Origin: Flabesymbios commensalis
Taxonomy: Eukaryota; Annelida; Polychaeta; Terebellida; Flabelligeridae
NCBI GenBank assembly: GCA_964017125.1
Contig: OZ024907.1
Coordinates: 23,495,250 to 23,559,249, forward strand
Length of the DNA: 64,000 nucleotides
Direction of reading: 5' to 3'
A program made the translations under genes and the position numbers. Within the stretch, counting starts at the first letter, position 1. Each line of letters starts with the position of its first letter. A model generated the notes under the pieces. It worked only from the letters and a program-made list of their open reading frames with translations, searched no databases and was not told the DNA's origin. Below are positions 10,408-22,400 of the stretch, piece by piece.

Positions 10408-13400
10408 CTATGAAAAATTGAATAACTGAGTAACTGTTCCGTTGTTACTAGATCCATAATTAAATCATAATCATTTTTCACCACATTAATCACAGTTAAA
10501 TTTTAAAGGTTTGTTTTGCTGCATTTAAAAATTACAATCAGTGATAAATCGGTGTGAAGGTCTTAAAATTGTTATAATAGATTTAATTATTAATTGTTAG
10601 AATACATGTACATTGACTATTTACTTCTCAAATAATGCATTACCTATATCAGTATTCTCCACAAAGTACTTGCTGTCTTATCATATGTACTCACCTATGA
10701 TACTTTGAATAGTACCAGCAGACTGGTCCTCTTCTCCATCAGGTACATACTCAGCTGGTAGTATACTTTTAGGAAATATTTTATATATGCTCTCCAGACT
10801 ATTTCCATGCAAGGTAATCTACAATAAGATCGACACGGTTTCATATTTACAGCACTGTGTCGCAAACCGGTTATTCAATTATACACATTCACTTTTTAGT
10901 CTATCACTTCATTACATAGAGAACTAGTTTACTTATCAATTTACATAGCACTGAATTTGATTCATTCTCAAACGACGAAACAATATCACAAACATTATAT
11001 CATCTGCACAACATTCGTTAGTAATATGCTTAGCAAAATACTGCGACATCTGTTTTCAAACCTAAACGTGCCACGAAGACAATAAGAGAGCCTTAGCAAT
11101 GATATTATGATACTCTAAAATTTGGAGGCGGAACTGTTCAAATCGTATCTCAAAACCCCCAAAATTGCTAGGCTTTATTAAAATTGACATTGTATTATTA
11201 TCCTAGTACTATTGTTGTATTATTTCGAATTATTTTGCATGATTCACATTGTGTATCTAAATGGGCTATATATTTGTGTATGCATGGTCTTGGATATTCC
11301 GTATTTATTATATCAATTACATTCGCTTGGTATCAGCATATATAATATCGTATTATATTATTATATATTATTATGGTATTATTTCGTACTATTTCGTATT
11401 ATTGTGCATTGTGTACTTTGAAAATGGGCTGTACATGAATGTAGGCCTATGTATGGGCTTGGATATTCTGTATGTATTAGATTGTTTAATTGTGTACGTT
11501 ATTATTGTATTATTACTGTGTAAATGCTGTATTACTTGGTTTAAACTTGCACGGTGTATTTTTTCTGAATTTGTGTACACCAGTGTATACGGGCTAGTGT
11601 ATACGTGTATGCATGCATGATATTGTATATTCTGGTATTCTACCCCCGACCAATCGATATCGGCCAATCACCACCATCATTTAGTTGTTATTTAAATTTA
11701 GGGGATGGAATACCATACTTGTGCCGACATTCCCTATATGGGTAAAACCAAAAATTGGGGTAATTTTACATAAAATTAGTGTCCCCAGGACAAAAAAGGT
11801 CCGCATTTTGATTTAAATATAATAATATTAAAAATAAATGGTGCAACTTCACGTTTAGGCATTACTGCTTGATAATGTTTAGATTATTTGTAAAAATATA
11901 TATATATATATGGTTTTATAAGAGCTCTATGTCATGGAAACGTGGAAAATGGCATGTCCCCAGAGAAAATTCCACTATTTAAAACTTCACTGTAGGATAC
12001 AAAATCACAATATAATTCTAACAATTACATTTCATGGCTAGACATTGTTCACTTTAACTAATTAATGATCAAAATTCGACTTAAAATTGATATCGATATA
12101 AATAATTTTGATGAATATACATGTCCCCACATTTGCACTGTACTCTGCTACCATTATTGTAGCATGCCCCATCAAGTGAATAATCATGAACTAAAATTAT
12201 ATCAAGTGTAGTTTGACACACTAAAGGGCCTTATACGAGTTTTTCATCTTGAAAGAATTAATATTGTTGAGTGACAAGTTATTCGAAACAGGTATTACCA
12301 AAAAGTTAGAAAATATACTTTTGTTTTTACTACTCCGTTCCTAGCCTTGTGGGTATACAAACGAGTTGGGTTTTATGATTGTATGCCTACAACAGTTGCT
12401 ATGGGGACTATTTCCACCCGTATGACATATTTTTGAATTATTGCCCAGATCTTTTCATTAATCCCTAGAATACTTTTAATTTTACTACTCCGTTCCACTC
12501 TACTCCGTTACCAAGAAAAGGGAACGGAGTGGTGAATTGTCAAATTTTATGTGTTTTACAGTCATAATGATTGATGATATAGTCTTTTAAAACATGGCTC
12601 GTTGTCCCCATATTAATAGAGCACCCATTTGTGATCGATGTTATGATAAGAAAATATACAGTTTATATTTATGTCGAGCCAAACATTTGGTAACGGAGTT
12701 GAGTATATTTTGGCTTGGTAACGGAGTTGAAATAAAGATTTTTGTTCATCCCATCAATTTTTTATTTTATTTTTAGCAGTTTTGATGTACGATTGTTTAG
12801 TATTATGCTTCAATAAGGATATCACGTTTAAAAGTGTGATGTCAAGATAAACAAAGTAACAGAATTTTTAAAATGGTTTGGATTTGGTAACGGAGTAGTA
12901 AGTGGAATGCTGCAACTTTTTTAAAATGATTTTTTATAGCAAAAAAAAAATTTCTAGCGCAGCCACTGGCTTTTTCATGCTCTATTGAGATCAGTGCACC
13001 AAACCTATAAAGTAGTTTTCCTCCTCTTTGATGATCACCTCACTGCCATTTTTGATGCTACAAAGTTACCCCAATTTTTGGTTTTACCCATATACGTATT
13101 ACTGAATACCATTTATTTTTTTCCTAATATTTTTATACATACCCTAGTTGTATCAAACTGTATTTATTTGTTCAGTTTCTACACTTTTCATAGAGTATTT
13201 TTGTTACTATTTGTAAAAATAAGTAGTTGTTCTATCTCAATATGTAGTTGTTTTAGTGCAAGAAACATACATCATATATATTATATTATTTACACTTTTT
13301 TATTATTTAAAGTTATTATCACTTGAGAGTAAGCTACTAGTAGAATATTGCTACTTTATGTGGATGTAAGCTCTGTTTATTCATGTATTAGACTTTCTAT

Positions 13401-16400
13401 AGGTACAATTATACAAAAAATGTACATATAAAGGCAAGTAGCGACAGGTGATCAGCACATATGTGAGGTCACTTCCCTCAAGATAAAAAAAACAAGCATT
13501 TGGCTATCAGTCCTACTCTCCGGGCTGCTAGACTATCTGTGTGTACGCACTGTTGACTGCTTATAACAGGCAGTGTTTTCGTCTTATACAGAAATACAGG
13601 TGACAAAACTTTGACAAAACTTACCCTTTCTCTCCCCTTTTTTGTCATGAATTGTTTCAGGACGCTCAAAAATGCTTCTATGAGGGCTCCGTGGTTGTAC
13701 ATATGAATACCTTTTAACCTAATTGGAAATGTTCCCTGGATAAAAGAGTATGCTAGATTATGATTGATAATTGATGTGTTATTAGCGGATTAAATCACAG
13801 TAATTTGGAATACAATTAGTATGTAAGCATCAATATTTGCAAGGTCTTATAATAAAAAAAAATATGTGCAATTTTCACCAACTTGAAGCTGTGGGTCGCG
13901 GTAGCGAGACACAACTTCAGGTGGGTGAAAATTTAAAAAAGATAATTTGGTGATTAAAGGGTTAACAGGTTAGAAAAAATAGGGACGATTTATGTGAACA
14001 TGCTGGATCAATCTAATCTAACTTGAACCATTAAAAACAACAATCACAATTATTGTTATCATATACGAAATAACTATTTCAGTCGAAGCAAAAGCAATCA
14101 GGCCAAAATCATCATTGTTATTTGGGCTCCTTGATATGTCCATACAATGTCCATAGACTAGAATTGCGAAGTTTTGTTTACATTTTGTGTTGCGCATTTA
14201 CCAGTTAAAATAGAAATAAGGACGAAATTTAAAGGTTAAGTCAACTGTCAAAATTCGCGGGACAAGGGTCCCCCAGAAGGCAATAGTGCCCGTGGGTAAG
14301 CCAAGGCCCTATTCCATAATAATACTAAATATGTGTTTCATACCCAAAGCCTCATTAAGAGCAAGTTCTCAAATCACAGCAAGTTCATATATACTTGAGC
14401 GACATCTATGAGGTTATAATTCAAAGCCCTTGTCTTTTGCCCCTACTTGGTCACCTACTTGCAAACAAACTGACTGTATTACTGCGGGGATTTGGAAACT
14501 GCTTGACCCCCAAGTTTGTATTGTCACCCAGTAAACACAAAACATTTGTATGACTTTATGCAATGCTGGACCACCGTCGAAGACGTTGGGCCGACATTGC
14601 ATAAATGTCATACAAATGTCTTGCGTTTGCTGGGCAGGAGGACTTTCTCTCAAACATTGTACATTTATCTAATGTTGGTTCAATGTTGGGCCAGCGTCGC
14701 AGACGCTGGCCTTACATTAAAACAGCATTGGATCAATGTCTCGTTTGAGTATTATCTTGTAATCAGTTCAGTGGCTATATTAATGCCGTCAATCTGTACT
14801 CAATAGGCTACTGTTGGCCTACACTTGACCGTCCCAGGCATGCGCGTTTTGAAGCTGAATGATTCTTTAATTTCAGACATGCATGTCCAAAATAAGAAAT
14901 AGCATACAGGAATAGCTGATGAACGGGGTTTTCGGTATAGTACACTTGTTACGTTGCCAAATAAATCTGAAATTTGAAAGACTTCCGCATTTCTAATCCA
15001 TGGACATATTCACATAATGTGCATTTTAGGAGCCAAAAAATGACGATTTTGGCCTGACACAGTCGCTTTGACGTACAATTGCAGTTTAGATGTTTGACTA
15101 AAAGCGAAAATTCAAACATTGCTGGAAAAAAACACGAGTAACTGTTTCGATTTAGGAATTATTATGATCGTATAGAATGAGTGGAAATAATACGTTGTGC
15201 CACGCAACACTTACATGTATGAGCTGGAAGAACTTTTTCGACTTATCCAAGGTTAGAAAATTTTGATGTGCCAACGTGAAACCACTTGTATCCCCTATGA
15301 TGCGAATACCGCTGACTTGAACATTTTCATCAGACAAGATATGTGACAATAATCCGAAAGTGACAGCACCCATTGTATATACATCGTATTCTTTGCTTCC
15401 CGGATCAAGAGCACCTTGTTAAGAAAACAAATAAGTTAGGCATGCAGTCAGGCAGGCAGTCAGGCAGACGGGCAGACAGGCAGGCAGGGCAGGACAGGCA
15501 GGGCAGACCGACAGGCAGACATACGTACAGACAGCCAAAGAGATAGATGGGTATGGTCAATGGTTAATAACTCTACTAACTTTACCAGGTCTTTACAGAC
15601 TGGTCAGGCTTCAGGCTATATACATGTATATATACGTGTAACCTTACCCATGTTGATGAACAGAACTCTACAGCCATCTGGTAAACGACCGGGAAGAAGC
15701 ACACATGCTCTACAACATACATCTTTACAATAATCATATGACTGGTTTTGATGCACAGGATAAAGCGATAAAGGCCTACATAAAGGTATGTATTGTTAAT
15801 ACATGTATATCATTTACCAATATTTGAACAGAGGAAAGCGGATATATAAACTGATTACAAATAATCTGACAAAAATGATACATACCCGGTTTTATAAAAT
15901 AGTTGAACTTTGTGATTTGTAAAGTCATATTCTTCAAGCCACGAGGGTATTACTTTTTTCATCGACAGGTATTTTGTAATCAGTTCTCTTGATTTAAGCT
16001 GACTAAATTTGGATGCTCGCAGAATCCGCAACAACCAAGTCGTTTCTGCAATGAGTTATTTACTTCTATGAAATATAATAATGTAAATTATTGTCATTCC
16101 GAGCACTAGGCTACTTTGTGTAGTGCGTCATTCGCTGGGCATGCATTAGAATTCGTTAAAGATTTGTTGAGCGCTGGATGAACGCTATTTATTTATTGTG
16201 TGTCAACCTCTGTGCACATTTATAGCATGTTAACAAATAAGAGCGCTGCGCCACGTGTGATTGTGGACGCTATAAGAAAGTCACACAAGCGCCAGTTCAA
16301 GCATGAAAAATGAAGAGAGCAATTTTAGTGCAGATTTTTGAAAAAAAGTATCCAAGTGACAACGAATGCACGGTAGGCCTACCAGTGCCAAGGCGCAAAA

Positions 16401-19400
16401 ACTTAAATACATGAACGAATGAGCAGCTAACGCGTTGGGCGCATTCGGTGCGCAGTACACATATATATGCAATACAACAATCATTTGGTCGACTATATAT
16501 CGCAGTAATCATGATATATCCATATATGAGGCCAAGAATAATATAGTTAAATATGATTACTCGGACAAAATTTAAGACAAGCTGATTTCTTCAGGAAAAG
16601 TCTCCTGGGGCAGAACTACCTAGACTTTATTGGCCATTCATGGTGATCAGACGTCTTTCTCTCAGCGCTCAACAAAACTCCTCATTTTACGAAGTTATTC
16701 GCTATTTCGTGAAAAGATAAGTGTCATAATAGCTAATAAACACATTTTATATGTACTAGATTATATAAATTAAAATTTAAAGGTAAATATTAGGTGCAAA
16801 AGTAAAGATTAGTGTGTGGATTGTTGCCAGTGAGTGATAATTGACGCACAATTAAGACACGTATAGGCTACTGTGAACATGCCGTAAGTGTGTACACAAA
16901 CCAACAGCAATCCAAATAATTGTAATTTAAAACAATCAACTTCTTTGCATGTTTCTGCGCCAGTTATTCTTTCTGTTTGTCAGGACAAGGTTTGTACCGG
17001 TATCTTATCTACTCCTGATCATTTGACGGATAAAATGGAGAATTTTGATGAGAAATCAATCTGGCATACGGCACCAGTCCTACATAGTCTTGATAAACGC
17101 ACCAGTCATATTGTCGCTCAGATAGAACTTCTCTCATTCAGTGAACTAGTGAACGAGTTAGCGATTGAAATTTAAGACGATATGATTCTCGAAGTAGACA
17201 GATCGTGTTTAATGACGCATACTTGTGCAAGCTGTCAAATGCCAACATTGACATTCACCCTAATCTACATGCTACAACTGAAGAATAGACGAATGGGGCC
17301 CACTGATTCTTACATTGCGAAGGATCTGGTCAATTTGCTGAGATATGTATCAGGCATCTCTACGCATTTCCCCAAAAATGTTCTCTCGGAATTAAAAACT
17401 TTTATTAGCATAAATAAAATCAAGGCCACGGGCAGCAATGAAACACGTGCGAATTGCGAACTCACTCAAGTTAGGGACGCACCATTTGATTTCTGGGGGG
17501 GGCCTAGATTATTTTTGATAAAAAATGTTTGTTTTCAAATTTCTGTAAAAAAAAATATATGCCGAAAACTTGTACATAAAAAAATAATATGTTGAAAGAT
17601 TGTGCCAAAAAAAATTGTTGATAATTTTAATTGTTGATTATTTTTGAAGAGGCTCATCAAAGTGGAATTTAAAATAAACGACTAATACAAGGAATAATTG
17701 GAGCGCAAAATATTTCTAGGAAAATTCTCAGGATCACTACAAGGTATTATTTAACAGTGAAATTGGACGCGGCTTTACTGATGTATTTTTTGTTTGTTTA
17801 TGGTCGGCCGTTTGTCTATTAAAGAATGTGATATTTTTCTATTTTTTGCGAATGTTTAGAGCGGGTTCGGGTATTTCCGAACACCTAAGCCTCTGCACTT
17901 GATGTCTGGTGTCCCCATTTGTCTATCAGCTCCCCACTTGACATCAGTTGATGAATGAAACTATGATTGATGACGTAATTAACCACGTGCACGGCCATTC
18001 ATGAATCTGAAAGTTGTACAGGAAGTTGTAGTACCCAAGGTTACGGCGGGTATACTCGAAATAGAGGGGGTAATGTCGAACACCAAGTAGGGTATAATCG
18101 AACACCCACCCATTTTTTAATCTAAAGAGAAAATACCCAGTTTAGAAGCAGGAACATGCGCAGTATACTCAAACATGATAAAAATATAATCAATGCCAAT
18201 TGTAATTCGACTACAAAAAAAAATATAAAACAAAAACATATTAGGAAATGCCACTGTTCGAGATTACCCGAATCTGTTGAAATCTGAGATTTTTTTTCAT
18301 AGTTTCCTTCCTATTAATTTTCAAACCCACATAGTAACGTCACAACCGTTTGCAGGCCTACAAATCGCTCCATTGATGTATTTCCTTTCGCAATGACGCA
18401 TTCGCTGTGAAACTGTGGTGTAGGCCCTATAGGCCAAATTAATTGATGGGTTTTTCGAACACGTCCCAAATGATAAGGCTATCATGACCATTGCCTGGCG
18501 AGCCCGGCCAATTTCATTTATGCCCGGGTATTGGCCAAGGTTCTTAGTCACGTGACCATCATGCCTGTGCTATTGAGGCCAGTGAGTAATTTTCTGGGTC
18601 AAGTCATAGGAAATGCTTAATAGGGGAAATACAATACTGTGAACAACTCTTCATCCGGGGAAGTGACCTTTGAAAAATGTCTGAAATCGGGGATTACCCT
18701 ATTTTCATCTTAAAATAGCAACAAGTCACAAACATTCGCCACTGGGGCATACCAGAGGCTACATGAAGCTCGGCCACGCCGCGTAGTGTGGCTCTGGGAA
18801 CCAGAGTATCATGACCAAAAAATGTTTTTTGATGTTTTTATATCTAGGAGGTGCATTGCAAGGTACATTTTCCCATATAAATAATAATTCCAGGATTGAT
18901 AATACATATCATAAATAGACCATTACCTTCCGTGTAATTACCTTAATTTTTAAAGACTTGTCTATTTTACGACATTTTGAAAGTGACTTTTTAAAATAGC
19001 AAAATTAATGGATATGAAATTGGTCCATAATAACGGTGCGTGACAGAACAGTCACGCACAACGGGCAGCTCTGCCTGACACTATTTATTCATGTCTAGCC
19101 AGCAACAGGATGAAATATATTGGCAATGTTCAGAAATACCCCCCCGTTCGGAAATACCCGAACCCGCTCTACCACATAGTATTCAAGTCATAGTTGTTTG
19201 CGTCCTAGTTTGAAGACAACAGATCGCCAAAAGATGCGTACAGATTATGCTGCTTCTAGAATGAAAGGCGAGTCAAAATAAATATTTATTAAGTAGACCC
19301 TTGAATACAGCTGCAGTTACTGTATGTATGTCAAAGACTGACCTTCATCAAGGTCGGTGCATGACATTTGTCAACATACTTAATTAAATATGAACTGTCA

Positions 19401-22400
19401 CAAAAAAATGTTTTATTTTTTTTCCAGGGACAAAAAAATGTTTGTTTCAAGGTCGGTGCTAAAAAAATAAAATGTGTGCTAATTTTTCAAAAAAAAAAAA
19501 CATAACTGAAAGTAATAATCTAGCCCCCTCCCCCCCCAGAAATCAAATGGTGCGTCCCTTACGGCAGATCGCACAAGTACCACTGAACATACACCGCGAC
19601 ACAGTACAGGCCAGGTGGACACCAACATAATATCTGTGCACCCTTTGAGCCCAAGAGTCGACACAAATAATCCTGCGATGTACATCAGTGACAGCAACAG
19701 TGTCCATAGTGTCAGTACAGATAGTGAGCAGAACTTCGGCCTTTTACCACACAACTCTGCTAGTGTTAGTGACATCAATCTTCAAGACATTACCAAACAA
19801 CTTGGCGAGATTCAGGCCAAATTGTTAAATTCCAGCATTGGGAGTACGGTAAATTCAAACTCGGATGATGAAAGTGGCAATGGGTCTGACCAAAGTTCCG
19901 ACACTGGCAGTGACAAAGGCGAAGATCAACATCCAAAGCAAAATTTTAATGCCGACTTAGACCTAGAACGAGTTATCGAACAACTAGAACAAACCCGTGC
20001 TGAGTTACAAAATGCAAACAATGAGAAAGAATATCTTAGATACAAATTAAAAGAAAGTAACATGCGGATCCGTAATCACACAGGGTCAATTAGGACTTTT
20101 ACGCAGAAACTTAAGACGGAGAAAAAACAAATTACAAAATTGGAGAGACAAAATGTATCCCACCTGGAAGAAAAATTAAGATTAAAACACGAAATTGCAT
20201 GGTTGACAGACAAGCTAGAAAACAAAAACATACCGGGTGTTAAACTATCAATTAATGTAATCCCTGATATTGAGTATCATGATCACTCAAGTTTCACAGT
20301 AATATCACACAAAAAAAAAAAAAAAAAAAAAAAAAATAGCACTGTGAAGAAATGCAAAACGAAGAGCATAACATCAACCAAGCACTCTAGAACGTGTACT
20401 CCAGCACCTCAAGCTACTGAAGTCAAAGGCGTAACTTCGAGAAGGCCTGAATCCCCAGCAGTGATTCAAGTATCAACAGAGCCGAAAGTGAAAAAAAACT
20501 GCCACAATGGGGAAAACTACGATTATTAGCAGTTCTCTTGGTGCCGGTATAGGTATTCGCTTTAAAAATAGGATCAGGAAAACATATAGATATAAACGCT
20601 GGATACAAGGACAGTGATAAACTAGTTTTCCTATGCGGAACCAATGATCTGGCAAATAATACACTTGGACAGACTGTTATCAAATAGAGATTGTCATATT
20701 TGATAACAGTCTGTCCAAGTGTATTATTTGCCAGATCATTGGTTCCGCATAGAAAAACTAGTTTATCACTGTCCTTGTATGTTGCAGGATTACCACTACG
20801 CTGGGACAAACCTGAGATAAATGATAGCATATTAAATCTGAATGCTTACCTTGAGCATAAGTCAAAGAAATTAGGTAGAGTAAATTATATTAACAACAAC
20901 ATCTTCATTCGATGCCACAAGACTCACTACAGCGTAGATAAACTACATTTAAACAACCAAGGGAAAGATTTGATGGCACGTAATATTGAAATGATGGTAA
21001 ATTTTCACACACCGAAGAACTTTCCTCAGAGTTAGTGAACAATTTTCCAGAAAATCACGTGCCTGAACATTCACCTGAGTGTCATCGTGTGAATATACTG
21101 TCTTGGAACATTCGCGGAGTAACGGATAAATTACAAAACAAGCAGCTATGTGAGTATATTTGTCAGCATGATATCGTTTGTTTAGTTGAAAATATGCTAG
21201 ACTCTCAGAAGACTATCCACTTCTCAAGTTATACTGTGTATAATTTTGTACGGCAAGTGAGACATCTGGTGGTATAGCTATTTTAGCTGTTAATCGGCTG
21301 ACTAAACATATCGAAATTAAAAGAGTAAATGAGTGCTTGGTGTGGATCACATTTAAGAGCAGTGTTGATACAAATACTAAAAAAAGAATAATGATTGGTG
21401 TCGTTTATGCACCACCAATAGATTCGAGTTATAATGGCATAAAGCAAGATATTTTTGACATTATTGAACTCGAATATAGTAAATGTGCAAACAATTATGA
21501 TATTTTTCTTTGTGGGGATTTCAATGCCCACACAAGCACCTTACCGAATATTATAACAGATGAATTTACTGCTTTTAACGGTGGTCAGCCAAACTTTGCA
21601 TGCTCTAATATCTTAGCCGATTCACAGCGTTATAATATGGACACTAAGGCAAACACCTATGGTAAACTGTTATTAGAACTTTGTAAAAATACAGGTCTTA
21701 TTATTGCAAATGGTAGAATTTACCAGGATAAACACAGAGGCTCTTTTACATACTATAATAGAAATGGTAAAAGTGTAATAGATTATATGCTATTTGACCC
21801 AAACTGTTATAATATGATAACAGACTTTGCAGTAGCACCTAAATTAGTCGAATCCGACCATTATCCTATCGAGTTTGGCCTGGAAATTGAGCCACTTTGC
21901 AATACACATAAATCCGTGAAAGATTATGACCATGTGACTGTGTATAAAGCTTATCATAAATATATCTGGAATGTATCGCGAACTGACCAATATAAAATAT
22001 CTCTACGAAGAGATGAGTGTAATAATATAATAGATCAACTGAAATTAAATGCCAACTTTGACCGATCAAGCGATTATATATGTAGCCTCATACATAAGCT
22101 TATCACTACTGCATCTTCTGGCATTTAAAAAAAAGTCTACATTAACAAGAATAACAGCTCCATAATACAGATGCCAACCAATACCTGGTTTGATTCTGAA
22201 TGCAATGAGCTTAGAAAAACTATAAATATTTATGCAAAGCGGTCGAATTTAACTCACACGCAAATACAAAATTCAAAACTATACAACAAAAAATACCTAT
22301 TGATAGATATAATGACGACATATCGAATGACATTCTCAATGGTAAAATTCAATTAGACGAAGTAGAGAAAGCTCTAGGTAGAATAAGAAAAGGTAAAGCG

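Larger units (their letters stand above)
14085..15070. mobile_element. Foldback/TIR element in intron 4
   Basis: Inverted arms at about 14098-14178 and 14985-15058 share CAGGCCAAAATC-TCATT, GGCTCCT, ATGTCCAT and AGAA-TGCG-AAG in mirrored order. The outer limits are not sharp, and I could not fix a target duplication. Two separate hairpin-forming sequences (14527-14634 and 14649-14749) lie between the arms. Confidence 0.55.
16888..20529 (+). pseudogene. LINE ORF1, N-terminal and coiled-coil part, split by a transposon
   Basis: Two frame-1 blocks, 16888-17473 and 19562-20529, read straight through once the 2085-bp TIR element and one TTA duplication are removed (2088 bases, a multiple of three), joining CELTQV to TADRTSTTEH. 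A single in-frame TAA at 17173-17175 breaks the first block. The second block has an Asp/Ser-rich acidic stretch, a coiled coil (LEQTRAELQNANNEKEYLRY and onward) and a lysine run from an (A)26 tract near 20310-20335. ORF1 proteins of this kind bind the element's RNA. Confidence 0.75.

Noticed and set aside
11212-11667. Tyr/Ile-rich frames on both strands
   Set aside because: They come from TA-rich tandem sequence and have no conserved motif.
14414-14806. Frames on both strands reading similar text
   Set aside because: They are translations of two palindromes, which by nature give similar frames on both strands.
17182-17595. Open frame ending in RDAPFDFWGG and a mirrored frame at 19479-19778
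   Set aside because: The common RDAPFDFWGG text is translation of the inverted ends of the TIR element on opposite strands, not a protein motif. Only the part before 17474 belongs to the LINE ORF1.
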